A stretch of DNA of 64,000 nucleotides, taken from assembly GCA_902596785.1 (NCBI GenBank), contig CACJVG010000002.1:1-64000 (forward strand). Reading direction: 5' to 3'. This DNA comes from an uncultured Pelagibacteraceae bacterium (lineage in GTDB: Bacteria; Pseudomonadota; Alphaproteobacteria; Pelagibacterales; Pelagibacteraceae). The notes below the pieces were generated by a model. It did no database searches and had not been told where the DNA came from. It saw only the letters and a list, made by a program, of their open reading frames with translations. Of the stretch, positions 9,201-19,279 are shown in pieces (the stretch's first letter is position 1; the number at the start of each line of letters is the position of its first letter). A program made the position numbers and the translations under genes.

Positions 9201-10735
9201 CACATCATGATATTTATTCAATAGAAGACCTTGCACAACTAATTTATGATTTGAAACAAATAAATCCTAAAGCAAGAATTGGAGTTAAGCTTGTTGCTTC
9301 CTCAGGAGTAGGAACTATTGCAGCTGGTGTAGCTAAAGCAAAAGCAGATATAATATTAATTTCAGGACATAATGGTGGAACAGGAGCAACACCACAGACT
9401 AGTGTTAAGTATGTTGGAATACCATGGGAAATGGGTTTGACAGAAGCAAACCAAGTATTAACTTTAAATAATCTTAGACATAAAGTTACATTAAGAACGG
9501 ACGGTGGAATTAAAACTGGAAGAGATGTAGTGATAGCTGCGATGATGGGTGCTGAGGAATATGGTGTTGCTACTACAGCATTAGTTGCAATGGGATGTAT
9601 AATGGTAAGGCAGTGTCATTCAAATACATGTCCCGTAGGCGTTTGTACTCAAGATGAAAAGCTCAGAGAAAAATTTACTGGAACTCCAGAAAAAGTAGTT
9701 AATTTGTTCATATTTATAGCCAGTGAAGTAAGAGAAATATTAGCAAATTTAGGTTTTAAATCATTAAATGAAGTGATTGGTAGGACAGACTTATTAAAAC
9801 AGGTTAGTAAGGGTTCTCCAAATTTAGACGATTTAGATTTAAATCCTTTATTTGTTCAAGCTGATACTGGAAATAATCCAAGGTATTGTGAGGATCAAGA
9901 AATAAATAGTGTACCAGATACTCTTGACCAACAAATTTGGCCAGAAATTGAACAAGCTTTAGATAATTCTGAAAAAATTGAGAAAGAATATCAAATAAAA
10001 AATACTCACAGAGCAGTAGGCACAAGAATTTCTCATCATTTGTATAAAAAATATGGTTATGAAAATCTTGATGAAAACTTTTTAGTTTTAAATTTTAAAG
10101 GTTCAGCGGGTCAATCATTTGGAGCATTTTCTTCTAAAGGTTTAAAACTTGTATTAAAGGGAGATGCAAATGATTATGTTGGTAAAGGTTTGTCAGGAGC
10201 TACTATTTCAATAAAATTACCTGAAGAGAGCAATTTAGTTTCAAATGAGAACACAATTTTAGGAAATACTGTTCTTTACGGAGCTACTTCAGGAAAACTT
10301 TTTGCTGCTGGTCAAGCTGGTGAAAGATTTTCAGTTAGAAATTCTGGTGCAGTTACAGTAATTGAAGGATGCGATTCTAATGGATGTGAATATATGACTG
10401 GTGGAACTGTAGTAATTTTAGGAGATGTTGGTGATAATTTTGCAGCTGGTATGACAGGTGGAATGGCTTTTATATATGACAAATCTCAACAATTTGAAAA
10501 GAAAGTAAATCCAGAGACAGTAGTTTGGCAAAATGTAGAGACAGATTATTGGAAAGAATATTTAAAAAATTTAGTCAGTGAGCACTTTAAAGAAACTGAA
10601 TCTCAATTATCGAAAAAAATAATTGAAAACTTTGAAGATGAAGTAAATAATTTTGTTCAGGTGTGTCCTAAAGAAATGTTGGATAAATTAAAAAATCCAA
10701 TTACTTTTAAAAAAGATATAAAAAAAGTTAGCTAA
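6230..10735 (+). CDS. gltB: Glutamate synthase (NADPH) large subunit
   Basis: A 1501-residue ferredoxin/NADPH-type glutamate synthase alpha chain. The class-II glutamine amidotransferase domain starts at C26 (HDACGVG), so a 25-residue propeptide must be removed to expose the catalytic Cys. A central domain follows, then the FMN-binding synthase barrel (SGEGGEDASRF, RTDGGIKTGRD), the [3Fe-4S] cluster ligands in CIMVRQCHSNTCPVGVC, and the C-terminal beta-helix GXGXG domain. It is translationally coupled to gltD (TAATG). Its 3' end overlaps the convergent hydrolase by four bases. With gltD it completes the GS-GOGAT ammonium route. Confidence 0.97.
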   Translation: MENYKKNLHLLKENNVYSEDMEHDACGVGIIASTEGKKSRKVVEYGIEALKAVWHRGAVDADGKTGDGAGIHVEIPKDFFIEKIEVTGHRHDNSEICVGMIFLPRNDYAAQESCKTIVESELTKNDFSIYGWRQVPVNPKVLGEKAFQTMPEIIQVLFKPYDPELTNKDLERKIYETRRKIENEAFKKSLNNFYICSLSSKSIIYKGMFLAEAISDFYLDLKDERFVSRFAIFHQRFSTNTAPSWNLAQPFRAIAHNGEINTYRGNKNWMKVHEQEMNSPLFDDVENLKPVIQQGASDSAALDNVFELLNISGQPAPLAKLMLVPDAWSKKNKTLPKDHQQLFNFLNSTMEPWDGPAAIAGTDNEWVIAANDRNGLRPLRYAITKDKLLFAGSETGMIELNEKRILSKGRLGPGEIIGVRIEKGKVFTNKQIKDYLAKEYKHFNSQIIDLDDKLTISDEKNSFSGDDLRRRQYTFGISLEDLELILHPMAEDAKEATGSMGDDTPLAVLSDRYRPLYHFFRQNFSQVTNPPIDSLRENKVMSLKTRFGNLGNILNFDNLTKQNIYVLNSPILSNSQFEKFINFFGNNSSIIDCTFSEEETLFDSIKKIQKEAEIAVRQGVTQLILSDKELSSLKLPIPMLLAVGSINSFLIEKKLRGYVSINVQSGEALDTHSFATLIGVGATTVNPYLAFDSLFQRHEKKLFGQFSFDECVERYIKSVNAGLLKIMSKMGISVLSSYRGGCNFETVGLSRTIVADYFPGVVSKISGIGLTGIEKKIREIHKEAFESSETILPIGGIYRYRKNGETHQYQGKLIHLLQSAVGSNSYDAYKRYADGIYALPPINLRDLIDFREKKLSGPIDISEVEPIENILKRFGSGSMSHGALSKEAHETLATGMNRIKGASCSGEGGEDASRFKVLDNGDSANSRVKQIASARFGVTVNYLNNCNEIEIKIAQGAKPGEGGQLPGFKVTEEIAKLRHSTPGVTLISPPPHHDIYSIEDLAQLIYDLKQINPKARIGVKLVASSGVGTIAAGVAKAKADIILISGHNGGTGATPQTSVKYVGIPWEMGLTEANQVLTLNNLRHKVTLRTDGGIKTGRDVVIAAMMGAEEYGVATTALVAMGCIMVRQCHSNTCPVGVCTQDEKLREKFTGTPEKVVNLFIFIASEVREILANLGFKSLNEVIGRTDLLKQVSKGSPNLDDLDLNPLFVQADTGNNPRYCEDQEINSVPDTLDQQIWPEIEQALDNSEKIEKEYQIKNTHRAVGTRISHHLYKKYGYENLDENFLVLNFKGSAGQSFGAFSSKGLKLVLKGDANDYVGKGLSGATISIKLPEESNLVSNENTILGNTVLYGATSGKLFAAGQAGERFSVRNSGAVTVIEGCDSNGCEYMTGGTVVILGDVGDNFAAGMTGGMAFIYDKSQQFEKKVNPETVVWQNVETDYWKEYLKNLVSEHFKETESQLSKKIIENFEDEVNNFVQVCPKEMLDKLKNPITFKKDIKKVS

Positions 10736-11475
10736 ATTAATAATTTAAGCTCTTTTAAAATTATATTTAACCATTTTTTATTTGATAAACTGTGATCACC
10801 TTTTTTAACAATATTTAATTTTTTCTTAGCTTTTGGGAATAATCTTAAAACTTTTCTTGAATATGAGACAGGAACTGCCTCATCTTTTTCACCATGAACC
10901 ATTGTTACTTTAATATTTGAATTAATTTTTTTATTTAAGACTTTGTTTTTTCTTCCATCTTTTATTAATTGTAGACTAATTGGATATTCATAATTGCCAT
11001 GTTTTAATTGATAAATACCCTTACTTATTGTTTCCTCTTTCATTTTTTTGGTAAATTTTTTCCACATTAAATTTTCTAAAAATTCTGGAGCAGCCCCTAT
11101 TCCTAAAAATCCATTAATCTGTTTTTTGAAAATTTTGAATTGATTTAGCGAAATCCATGCGCCCATACTTGAACCAATTAGAACAAATTCTTTTTTTTTA
11201 ACGTATTTTCTAATTAAAATTGACGTCTCTTTACTCCATTTTGAAATATTTCCATTTACAAATTTTCCAGAAGATTTTCCATGACCAGAGTATTCTAGTG
11301 CTAAAAAACTTACTTTATTTTTTTTAGCAAATTTCAAAAAAGCATTTGGTTTTTTTCCTTCAAGATCTGACATAAAGCCATGCAAAAAAACTATAAAAGA
11401 ACTATTTTTAAAAATTTTGGAAATATATCTAATTTTCTTTGTATTTGATATTTGGTGAAATCTGAAATTTGCCAT
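10732..11475 (-). CDS. Alpha/beta-hydrolase fold esterase or thioesterase
   Basis: About 247 residues with a complete alpha/beta-hydrolase triad: oxyanion motif HGFMSD, nucleophile elbow GSSMGA, Asp in GEKDEAVP and His in GDHSLS. The layout resembles the ABHD10/YqiA-like small serine hydrolases; the substrate is unknown. Two ATGs are in frame, at 11481 and 11475. A TATAAA box occupies minus-strand 11486-11481, so the first ATG would not be transcribed from it, and I favour 11475. Only 42 bases separate it from the divergent glycosyltransferase gene. The function beyond 'serine hydrolase' is not established. Confidence 0.8.
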   Translation of the reverse strand: MANFRFHQISNTKKIRYISKIFKNSSFIVFLHGFMSDLEGKKPNAFLKFAKKNKVSFLALEYSGHGKSSGKFVNGNISKWSKETSILIRKYVKKKEFVLIGSSMGAWISLNQFKIFKKQINGFLGIGAAPEFLENLMWKKFTKKMKEETISKGIYQLKHGNYEYPISLQLIKDGRKNKVLNKKINSNIKVTMVHGEKDEAVPVSYSRKVLRLFPKAKKKLNIVKKGDHSLSNKKWLNIILKELKLLI

Positions 11476-11503
11476 AATCATTTATAAGTTTTATCTATTA
11501 ATA

Positions 11504-11509
11504 TATAAT
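11504..11509 (+). promoter_or_regulatory. Probable -10 box (TATAAT) for the GT4 gene; leaderless start likely
   Basis: A perfect TATAAT ends eight bases before the ATG at 11518. Initiation at the usual distance from a -10 box would put the RNA 5' end at or just before the ATG, giving a leaderless message. A weak TTTATA lies 17 bases upstream as a possible -35. The minus strand carries TATAAA (11486-11481) for the divergent hydrolase in the same gap. Confidence 0.4.
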
Positions 11510-11517
11510 CATATCAA

Positions 11518-12672
11518 ATGTCATCTAATTTAAAAGTTTTACAAGTAATTCCAAAATTAGGTTATGGAGGAGCTGAAACAGGTTGTTATGATATTGCACA
11601 TTATTTACCAGAAAATAATTGTAAATCATTTATTGTAACAAGCGGTGGTGAATTACTTAAATTTGTAGATAGAAAAAAAGTTAAAACATTTAGACTTCCA
11701 GTGCAAAGCAAAAATCCTCTACTAATTTTAATTAATGCTTTTATCTTAATTGGAATAATTTTAGTTTATAATATTTCTCTTGTTCACGCGAGAAGTAGAG
11801 CACCTGCTTGGTCATGTTTGTTAGCAACAAAAATCACAGGACGAAAATTTGTAACTACATTTCATGGAACATACAATTTTAAGAGTAATATAAAAAAAAT
11901 TTATAATTCAGTAATGACTAGAGCAGATTTAATAATTGCAGGATCTAATTTTATTTTTTCTCATATTAAAAAAAATTATTCAAAATATTTAAATGAGAAA
12001 AAAAAATTAATGGTTATTTTTAGAGGAATAAACGTCGACTACTTTGACCCAACAACTAAAATTGAAATTGACGAAAAAAAATTATTAAAAAAATGGGACA
12101 TTGAAAAAGATAAAAAAATTATACTTTTACCTGGTAGATTAACTTCCTGGAAAGGACAGGAAGTTTTTATAGAGGCTATTAATTTAGTGAATATAGAACT
12201 CGGTTATGAAGCTTTTTATGCTGTCATTCTAGGTAGTGATCAAGGTAGAGATTTATATAAGAAAAAATTAATAAGACTTTCGGAGCAATACAGATTGTCT
12301 AAACAAATAAGATTCATAGATCATTGTAAGGATATGGCGTTAGCTTATAAAGTTTCTGATATTATTGTTTCAGCCTCAACAGAACCAGAGGCTTTTGGTA
12401 GAGTCTCTGTTGAAGCACAATCGATGGAAAAACCAATTATAGCGAGCAACATTGGAGGTTCTAATGAAACAATAATTGATGAAAAAACTGGTTTTTTATT
12501 TGAAGCAGGAAATGCTAAATCATTAAGTAATAAAATATTAAGAACTCTTAACATGGATGAAACTCTATTAAAATCAATTGGTAATGAGGGAAGAAAAAAC
12601 ATAGTTCAAAAATTTAATGTTGAAAAAATGTGCTTTTCTACTTATTCAGAGTATAAGAGATTATTAAATTAA
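11518..12672 (+). CDS. Family GT4 glycosyltransferase
   Basis: A 384-residue GT-B fold glycosyltransferase. The N-terminal acceptor half begins VLQVIPKLGYGGAETGCYD, with the usual glycine loop; the C-terminal nucleotide-sugar half has LPGRLTSWKGQ and the E-x7-E type region STEPEAFGRVSVEAQSM. Such enzymes build lipopolysaccharide or other surface glycans from NDP-sugars at the cytoplasmic face; donor and acceptor cannot be deduced. It abuts thrS (stop TAA then ATG with no spacer), so the essential translation genes downstream probably share its transcript. It is the first of two glycosyltransferases in this window. Confidence 0.88.
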   Translation: MSSNLKVLQVIPKLGYGGAETGCYDIAHYLPENNCKSFIVTSGGELLKFVDRKKVKTFRLPVQSKNPLLILINAFILIGIILVYNISLVHARSRAPAWSCLLATKITGRKFVTTFHGTYNFKSNIKKIYNSVMTRADLIIAGSNFIFSHIKKNYSKYLNEKKKLMVIFRGINVDYFDPTTKIEIDEKKLLKKWDIEKDKKIILLPGRLTSWKGQEVFIEAINLVNIELGYEAFYAVILGSDQGRDLYKKKLIRLSEQYRLSKQIRFIDHCKDMALAYKVSDIIVSASTEPEAFGRVSVEAQSMEKPIIASNIGGSNETIIDEKTGFLFEAGNAKSLSNKILRTLNMDETLLKSIGNEGRKNIVQKFNVEKMCFSTYSEYKRLLN

Positions 12673-14589
12673 ATGCCGATAATAACATTACCCGACGGAA
12701 ACAATATTGATTTTCCTAATAAAGTTACTGGACTAGAAGTAGCTGAAAAAATTAGCAAATCGTTAGCTAAACAAGCCATGGTCATAAGTGTTGATGGTAA
12801 ACTTAAAGATCTTGATTTTCTAATTGAAAATGATTGTTCTGTAAAAATTTTTACCTCAAAAAATCCTGAGGGCTTGGAAACTATCAGGCATGACACAGCT
12901 CATATTTTAGCTATGGCTGTTCAAGAATTATTTCCTGGTACACAAGTTACAATTGGACCCGTGATTGAAAATGGATTTTATTATGACTTTGCTAGAAAAG
13001 AACCATTTACAGAGGATGATCTTGTTAAAATTGAAAATAAAATGAAAGAGATTGTCGATAGGAATGAAATAACAAAAAGAGAAGTTTGGGATAGAAACAA
13101 AGCAATTAGCCATTTTAAAAAAAAAGGAGAAATTTATAAAGCTGAGTTGATTGAAGCAATACCTGAAAACGAAGATGTATCAATTTATTTTCATGGAGAA
13201 TGGCATGATTTATGTAGAGGTCCACATCTCTCTTCCACAGGTAAAATCGGAAAATATTTTAAACTCACAAAAGTATCAGGAGCATATTGGAGAGGAGACT
13301 CTAATAATGAAATGTTGCAACGAATATATGGTACTAGTTGGGCAACTCAAAAAGATCTAGATGAATATTTGAAAAGAATAGAAGAAGCCGAAAAAAGAGA
13401 TCACAGAAAATTAGGTAGAGAAATGGATTTATTTCATTTTAGAGAAGAAAGCCCTGGCTCAGTATTTTGGCATGAAAGAGGATGGAGTTTGTTTCAAAAG
13501 CTCATTAACTACATGAGAAGCAGACAAGATGCAGCTGGTTATAAAGAGGTAAATACTCCAGAGGTACTAGATAGACAACTATGGGAAAAATCTGGGCATT
13601 GGGAAAAATATGGAGAAAACATGTATACTTCTGAAACACCAGATGAGAAAGTTTTTGCAATTAAACCAATGAATTGCCCTGGTCATATCCAGGTATTTAA
13701 TCAAGGCTTAAAAAGTTACAGAGATCTTCCGTTACGTTTTGCTGAATTTGGTAAAGTTCATCGTTATGAGCCATCAGGCGCTTTACATGGGTTATTAAGA
13801 GTAAGAGCCTTTACTCAAGATGATGCCCATATTTTTTGCACTGAAGATCAAATTACTAGCGAATGTTTAATTGTTACAAATCTAATACTAGATATTTATA
13901 AGGACCTTGGTTTTGAAAACGTGATTCTAAAATATGCAGATAGGCCAGAAGTAAGAGTTGGTGATGATTCAGTATGGGATAAAGCAGAAGCCTCTTTGCT
14001 TGAAGCGGTTAAAGCTTCTAAATTAGAATATACTATTAATAAAGGTGAGGGAGCATTTTATGGTCCTAAAATTGAATTTGTTTTACGAGATGCTATTGGC
14101 AGAGATTGGCAATGTGGAACTTTACAAGTAGATTTAAATTTACCTGGAAGATTAGATGCTTCTTATGTTGATAAAGATGGTACTAAAAAAGTTCCTGTTA
14201 TGTTGCACCGAGCATTATTTGGTTCTTTAGAGAGATTTATTGGAATTTTAATTGAAAACTATGCAGGCAAGTTTCCATTTTGGATATCTCCTTTACAGAC
14301 TATGGTAATACCTATTTCAGAAGAATTTAATGACTATGCGGTCGAAGTATCAAATAAAATTAAAAATTCAGGCATAAGTTCTGCAGTAGATTTAAAAAAT
14401 CATAATTTAAATTATAAAATTAGAGATCATTCTTTAGCAAAAATACCGCTTTTACTAATTTGTGGTAAAAAAGAAGTTGACTCCAATTCAGTAACGATTA
14501 GAAGATTAGACTCTTATAAACAAGAAAATATGGGTATAGATCAATTCTTAAAAACATTCTCTGCTTTAAATAAAGCATCATCAAACTAA
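12673..14589 (+). CDS. thrS: Threonyl-tRNA synthetase
   Basis: Charges tRNA-Thr. The 638-residue protein has the full domain order: TGS domain (1-62), editing domain with the HxxxH zinc-like motif H73/H77 (RHDTAHILA) and CRGPH, class II catalytic core with the zinc-cysteine region KPMNCPGHIQ and motif 3 GSLERFIGILIE, then the anticodon-binding domain. Length and residue numbering agree with E. coli ThrRS. A tRNA-Thr(GGU) gene with an unusual T-loop is also in this window, at 44657-44730. No thrS leader or operator is visible because the gene directly follows the glycosyltransferase. Confidence 0.97.
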   Translation: MPIITLPDGNNIDFPNKVTGLEVAEKISKSLAKQAMVISVDGKLKDLDFLIENDCSVKIFTSKNPEGLETIRHDTAHILAMAVQELFPGTQVTIGPVIENGFYYDFARKEPFTEDDLVKIENKMKEIVDRNEITKREVWDRNKAISHFKKKGEIYKAELIEAIPENEDVSIYFHGEWHDLCRGPHLSSTGKIGKYFKLTKVSGAYWRGDSNNEMLQRIYGTSWATQKDLDEYLKRIEEAEKRDHRKLGREMDLFHFREESPGSVFWHERGWSLFQKLINYMRSRQDAAGYKEVNTPEVLDRQLWEKSGHWEKYGENMYTSETPDEKVFAIKPMNCPGHIQVFNQGLKSYRDLPLRFAEFGKVHRYEPSGALHGLLRVRAFTQDDAHIFCTEDQITSECLIVTNLILDIYKDLGFENVILKYADRPEVRVGDDSVWDKAEASLLEAVKASKLEYTINKGEGAFYGPKIEFVLRDAIGRDWQCGTLQVDLNLPGRLDASYVDKDGTKKVPVMLHRALFGSLERFIGILIENYAGKFPFWISPLQTMVIPISEEFNDYAVEVSNKIKNSGISSAVDLKNHNLNYKIRDHSLAKIPLLLICGKKEVDSNSVTIRRLDSYKQENMGIDQFLKTFSALNKASSN

Positions 14590-15135
14590 GTGGCAGACTT
14601 CAAACAAAATTATTTTCAAAGAAGAACTAAGGACAGAGGTCCAAGATCTAATAATAGAATTTCTTCTCCTGATGTTCAGGTTATAGCAAGTGATGGAGAA
14701 AATCTTGGAGTGATGAATACCAATGAAGCTATTTCTATGGCAAAAAATCAAGGTTTAGATTTAATTGAAATAGCACCTAACGCAAATCCTCCTGTATGCA
14801 AAATAATGGATATGGGTAAATATAAGTATGATGCTCAGAAAAAAGCTAATCTTGCAAAGAAAAAACAAAAAATTGTTTCTTTAAAAGAAATTAAAATGAG
14901 ACCTGTTACTGAAACTCATGATTATGAGTTTAAAGTCAAAAATGCTAAAAAATTTATAGCTAAAGGAGATAAGGTCAAATTTACTATAAGATTTAAAGGT
15001 AGAGAGCTTCAGCATTCCCATCTAGGAAATGAACTAATGGGTAAAATTAAAGAAGATATGAAGGATATTGGCAAGGTAGAATTGCATCCCAAGTTTGATG
15101 GGAAGCAAATGATCATGGTAATTCAGCCTTTATAA
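14590..15135 (+). CDS. infC: Translation initiation factor IF-3
   Basis: IF-3 binds the 30S subunit and proofreads start-codon selection. The 181-residue protein has both domains, joined by a Lys-rich helix (AQKKANLAKKKQK). The start is GTG at 14590, directly after the thrS stop; no ATG lies near the right place. Use of a non-ATG start fits the known habit of infC (AUU in E. coli), where IF-3 discriminates against its own unusual start codon. Whether GTG permits the same feedback here is inference. Gene order thrS-infC-rpmI-rplT-pheS-pheT is the classic one. Confidence 0.95.
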   Translation: MADFKQNYFQRRTKDRGPRSNNRISSPDVQVIASDGENLGVMNTNEAISMAKNQGLDLIEIAPNANPPVCKIMDMGKYKYDAQKKANLAKKKQKIVSLKEIKMRPVTETHDYEFKVKNAKKFIAKGDKVKFTIRFKGRELQHSHLGNELMGKIKEDMKDIGKVELHPKFDGKQMIMVIQPL

Positions 15136-15188
15136 GCTTTAATATAGGTTGTAAAATTATATCTTTCTTTGTATAAGTCCGCAGAATT

Positions 15189-15395
15189 ATGCCAAAACTA
15201 AAAACAAAAAGCTCAGCAAAAAAAAGATTTAAAATATCCGCTAAGGGTAAAGTAATTTCTGCTCAAGCAGGTAAAAGACATGGCATGATCAAAAGAACGA
15301 ATTCACAAATAAGAAAACTTAGAGGCACTACAACATTGTCTAAACAAGATGGAAAAATTGTTAAGTCGTACATGCCTTACAGTTTAAGAGGTTAA
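15189..15395 (+). CDS. rpmI: 50S ribosomal protein L35
   Basis: A 68-residue, strongly basic ribosomal protein. [17 protein letters not shown] and [11 protein letters not shown] are hallmark L35 segments. It follows infC after a 53-base gap and ends three bases before rplT (TAATAATG), as usual for the L35-L20 pair. Confidence 0.96.
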   Translation: MPKLKTKSSAKKRFKISAKGKVISAQAGKRHGMIKRTNSQIRKLRGTTTLSKQDGKIVKSYMPYSLRG

Positions 15396-15397
15396 TA

Positions 15398-15754
15398 ATG
15401 GCAAGAGTTAAAAGAGGTGTAACTAGTAAAGCTAAACATAAAAAAGTTTTAAAAGCTGTAAAGGGTCAATGGGGCAGAAGAAAAAATACCATTAGAGTTG
15501 CTAAGCAAGCTATGGAAAAATCCATGCAATACGCTTACAGAGACAGAAGAAATAAAAAAAGAGATTTTAAATCATTGTGGATACAGAGAATCAATGCTGG
15601 AGTAAGAGCTGAAGGCTTAACTTATTCAAAATTTATCAATGGATTAAATAAATGTGGTATTTCAATAGATAGAAAAATTCTTGCTGAAATTGCTTACGAT
15701 AGCCCAGAAGCATTCAAAACAATTGTACAAAAAGCTCAATCAGCTTTAAATTAA
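15398..15754 (+). CDS. rplT: 50S ribosomal protein L20
   Basis: A 118-residue early-assembly 23S rRNA-binding protein. The N-terminal extension [16 protein letters not shown] and the [19 protein letters not shown] block identify L20. In other bacteria L20 represses rpmI-rplT translation through a leader RNA. The 53-base gap before rpmI is short and I see no convincing L20-site mimic, so that control is not demonstrated here. Confidence 0.97.
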   Translation: MARVKRGVTSKAKHKKVLKAVKGQWGRRKNTIRVAKQAMEKSMQYAYRDRRNKKRDFKSLWIQRINAGVRAEGLTYSKFINGLNKCGISIDRKILAEIAYDSPEAFKTIVQKAQSALN

Positions 15755-15797
15755 TCTTCGCTATTGTTTTTATTTCTTAAGGAAATAATCTACTAAT

Positions 15798-16865
15798 ATG
15801 TCAGAGATAAAAAATATTAGAGATCAGTTTATATCAAAGCTAGAAAATGATTTAAGCATTGATCAAATAAATGAAATCAAAACCGATCTCTTTGGTAAAA
15901 ATGGTTTAATTTCATCAAAATTTAAAACAATAGGGTCAATTCCAGATACAGATAGAAAAAAATTTGCATCAGATTTAAATCAAGTTAAAGATGAGCTTCA
16001 GAATTTGATAACTTCTAAAATTAATGAGATAGAAGGAAATAAGATAAACGAAAAATTAGAAAAGGAAAAAGTTGATATAACTTTACCTGAAAGACCATTC
16101 CTTATAGGAAAAGTTCATCCGGTATCACAAACTATTGATGAAATTTCATCTATTTTCTCTGAAATAGGATTTAGTGTTGAGGAAGGCCCTGATATTGAAA
16201 ATGAATATAACAACTTTACTGCTTTAAACACACCGGACAATCATCCCGCAAGAGATATGCATGATACATTTTACTTAGATGAAAACAAAGAAGTTTTGTT
16301 ACGAACTCATACTTCACCAGTTCAAATTAGAACTATGCTAAAAGACAAACCTCCATTTAAGATCATTGCTCCTGGGAGAACTTATAGATCTGATAGTGAT
16401 CAAACACATGCACCAATGTTTCATCAAGTAGAAGGTTTGCATATTGATACAAATATTAATATGGGACATTTAAAAGGATGCTTGAATTATTTTATTAAAG
16501 AATTTTTTGAAGTCGAAAAAATTAAAATGAGATTTAGACCTAGCCATTTTCCATTTACAGAACCATCTGCAGAAGTTGATATTGGTTATGAAATAAAAGA
16601 TGGCAAAATAATTATTGGAGAAGGAGATAAGTGGCTTGAAATTTTAGGCTGTGGCATGGTGCATCCTAATGTTTTAAGAAATGTAAAAGTAGATCCTTCT
16701 AAATATCAAGGATATGCCTTTGGCATAGGTATAGATCGATTAGCAATGCTTAAATACGGCATTAATGATTTAAGAGCGTTTTTTGATTGTGATTACAGAT
16801 GGCTAAATCATTTTGGTTTTGATCCGCTTGATGTCCCTTCAAATTACAGAGGTTTAAGCAGATGA
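15798..16865 (+). CDS. pheS: Phenylalanyl-tRNA synthetase alpha chain
   Basis: Catalytic alpha subunit of the (alpha-beta)2 PheRS. It is 355 residues with an N-terminal coiled-coil arm (about 1-90) and a class II catalytic core: motif 2 region [20 protein letters not shown] and motif 3 region [18 protein letters not shown]. Its last four bases (ATGA) overlap the pheT start, so the subunits are translationally coupled. A tRNA-Phe gene is present at 48853-48927. Confidence 0.97.
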   Translation: MSEIKNIRDQFISKLENDLSIDQINEIKTDLFGKNGLISSKFKTIGSIPDTDRKKFASDLNQVKDELQNLITSKINEIEGNKINEKLEKEKVDITLPERPFLIGKVHPVSQTIDEISSIFSEIGFSVEEGPDIENEYNNFTALNTPDNHPARDMHDTFYLDENKEVLLRTHTSPVQIRTMLKDKPPFKIIAPGRTYRSDSDQTHAPMFHQVEGLHIDTNINMGHLKGCLNYFIKEFFEVEKIKMRFRPSHFPFTEPSAEVDIGYEIKDGKIIIGEGDKWLEILGCGMVHPNVLRNVKVDPSKYQGYAFGIGIDRLAMLKYGINDLRAFFDCDYRWLNHFGFDPLDVPSNYRGLSR

Positions 16866-19270
16866 AGATTACATATGATTGGTTAAAAGATCATTTAAAA
16901 ATAAGTGCTAAAGAAGACAAACTTCTTGAGAAACTAACAGACATAGGTCTTGAGGTTGAGAGTATAGAAAATTTATATGAAGGATTAGATTTATTTAGAG
17001 TAGCAAAAATCATTAAAACAGAAAAACACCCAAACGCAGATAGGCTTAAAGTTTGCGATGTTGATGTTGGTAATAATGAAATTAAAAAAGTTGTTTGTGG
17101 AGCTGAAAATGCAAGAGAGGGTCTTCTTACTGTGTATGCTCCACCAGGTGCAATAATCCCAAAAAATAAAACTAAACTTGTTGTTGCTAAAATTAGAGAT
17201 GTTACATCTTATGGAATGCTTTGTTCTGAATCTGAATTGAATTTATCAGATGAAAGTGATGGAATTACTGAATTATCATCTTCGAAATATGCAAAAAATA
17301 TTGGAAAAAGTTATTTTTCTAAACCAAGTTCTAATCTTATCGATTTATCAATTACACCAAATAGACCAGACTGTCTTGGTGTTCGGGGGATAGCGAGAGA
17401 TCTATCAGCCGCAGGTTTTGGAAACTTAAAACCAGAAAAAGATAAAAAAATTAAATCTAATAAAAAACAGACCTTAAAAATAAAAATAACAAAAGAAAAA
17501 AATCAAGGCTGTTTGTCTTTTGGCAGCTGCTTGATAACCAACGTCAAAAATACAGAAAGTCCTCAATGGCTGAAAGATAAATTAATTTCCATAGGCCAAA
17601 AACCAATATCTGCAATTGTAGATATTACAAATTATGTCATGATTGATATTAATCGTCCTTTGCACGCATATGATGCTGATAAAATTGATAAGGGAATAAT
17701 TGTTAGAAATTCAAAATCAGGAGAAGAATTTACTGCTCTAGATAATAAAAATTATAAACTAGATGATGGAATGTGTGTAATAAGTGATAATAAAGGTGTC
17801 TTGGGCCTAGGAGGAATTATTGGGGGGACAAGATCTGGTACAAAGTTAGATACAAAAAATGTTCTTTTAGAATCTGCTTATTTTGATCCAAGATCAATTA
17901 GAAAAACTGCTAAAAAATTGAATATCGATACAGATGCTAAATTTAGATTTGAAAGAGGTATTGATCAGTTATCTATTGAAGTTGGATTAAATAAAGCAGC
18001 TTTTTTAATTAAGGAAATTTGTGGTGGTGAAATTAGCAAAATAGATATTCAAAAAATCGAGTCTTATAAAAACAAAGTTATAAAATTTGAACCTAAAATG
18101 TTTGAAAAAATTACTGGTTTTAAAATTTCAACCAAGGAAATGATTAACATCTTAGAAAAACTTGGTTTTGAATTAAAAAAAGAAAAAAAATTCTTTAAAT
18201 TATCAGTTCCATCTTGGAGACCAGATATTGTCCAAGAAATTGATATAGTTGAGGAACTTGTAAGAATTAGTGGCTATGAAAAAATAAAAACAGAAAATCC
18301 TATTAAAGAAAGATCAAAAAATACTTTAAATCCAACTCAAAAGTTATTTCATTTTCTTCAAAGGGCAGTAGCATCCAAAGGGTATCTGGAGGCTATTACT
18401 TGGTCTTTTACAGATGCTAAATATAATGATCACTTTAAAGAGAACAATAAAGAAATAAAAATTGTAAATCCAATTAGTTCTGAATTGGGAGTATTAAGAA
18501 ATTCTATTTTTTCAAATTTAGTGATGTACATGAGCAAAAACTTAGATAGAGGAATTAAAGATTTATCAATATTTGAAATAGGACCAATATTTTATGGTTC
18601 ACAACCTGGGGCTCAAAATACAGTTGTTTGTGGTTTGTCGGCTGGGAAAAAATCTAGACTTTCGTGGATTGAAAAAGATAGAAATATAGATGTATTTGAT
18701 ATCAAAAGGGATGTTATACAAACATTAGTAGAAGCTGGTTATGACTCAGAAAAATTTTATATTGATGATGAAAGCCCTAATTATTATCATCCAGGAAAAT
18801 CAGGAAGAATATTTCTAAATAAGGGAAAAGATAAGGTAGCTGCTTATTTTGGTGAAATTCATCCAAACATTATTAAAACGCTAGATATTAAATCAGAGTC
18901 TTTAGTAGGTTTCGAAATATTTCTAGACAATTTAAAGTTACCAAAAAAACCTTTAAAAGATCAAAAAACACAATATTCAGTATCAGACTTTCAAAAATCT
19001 GAGAGAGATTTTGCATTTATTGTTGATAAAAAAATAAAAGTACAAGATTTAATAAGTGTCATATCAAATATTGATAAAAATTTAATCTCAAACATTAAAG
19101 TATTTGACGTTTATGAGGGAGAAAATATTCCTGATAATCAAAAATCTATTGCTATCAGCGTAACAATTCAATCTTTTGAAAAAACTTTAACTGATAATGA
19201 TTTAGAAAAAATTAATAATTTGATAATAGAAACAGTTGAAAACAAAACTGGTGCTAAAATCCGTTCCTAA
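16862..19270 (+). CDS. pheT: Phenylalanyl-tRNA synthetase beta chain
   Basis: An 802-residue beta subunit with the full set of domains: N-terminal EMAP/OB tRNA-binding domain (about 38-150), B3/B4 editing domain (about 210-390), B5 domain, catalytically inactive class II-like core, and C-terminal anticodon-binding (FDX-ACB) domain ending in NKTGAKIRS. It edits Tyr-tRNA-Phe and recognises the anticodon. It is coupled to pheS by the ATGA overlap, and lepA follows after nine bases. Confidence 0.96.
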   Translation: MKITYDWLKDHLKISAKEDKLLEKLTDIGLEVESIENLYEGLDLFRVAKIIKTEKHPNADRLKVCDVDVGNNEIKKVVCGAENAREGLLTVYAPPGAIIPKNKTKLVVAKIRDVTSYGMLCSESELNLSDESDGITELSSSKYAKNIGKSYFSKPSSNLIDLSITPNRPDCLGVRGIARDLSAAGFGNLKPEKDKKIKSNKKQTLKIKITKEKNQGCLSFGSCLITNVKNTESPQWLKDKLISIGQKPISAIVDITNYVMIDINRPLHAYDADKIDKGIIVRNSKSGEEFTALDNKNYKLDDGMCVISDNKGVLGLGGIIGGTRSGTKLDTKNVLLESAYFDPRSIRKTAKKLNIDTDAKFRFERGIDQLSIEVGLNKAAFLIKEICGGEISKIDIQKIESYKNKVIKFEPKMFEKITGFKISTKEMINILEKLGFELKKEKKFFKLSVPSWRPDIVQEIDIVEELVRISGYEKIKTENPIKERSKNTLNPTQKLFHFLQRAVASKGYLEAITWSFTDAKYNDHFKENNKEIKIVNPISSELGVLRNSIFSNLVMYMSKNLDRGIKDLSIFEIGPIFYGSQPGAQNTVVCGLSAGKKSRLSWIEKDRNIDVFDIKRDVIQTLVEAGYDSEKFYIDDESPNYYHPGKSGRIFLNKGKDKVAAYFGEIHPNIIKTLDIKSESLVGFEIFLDNLKLPKKPLKDQKTQYSVSDFQKSERDFAFIVDKKIKVQDLISVISNIDKNLISNIKVFDVYEGENIPDNQKSIAISVTIQSFEKTLTDNDLEKINNLIIETVENKTGAKIRS

Positions 19271-19279
19271 AATAAATCA

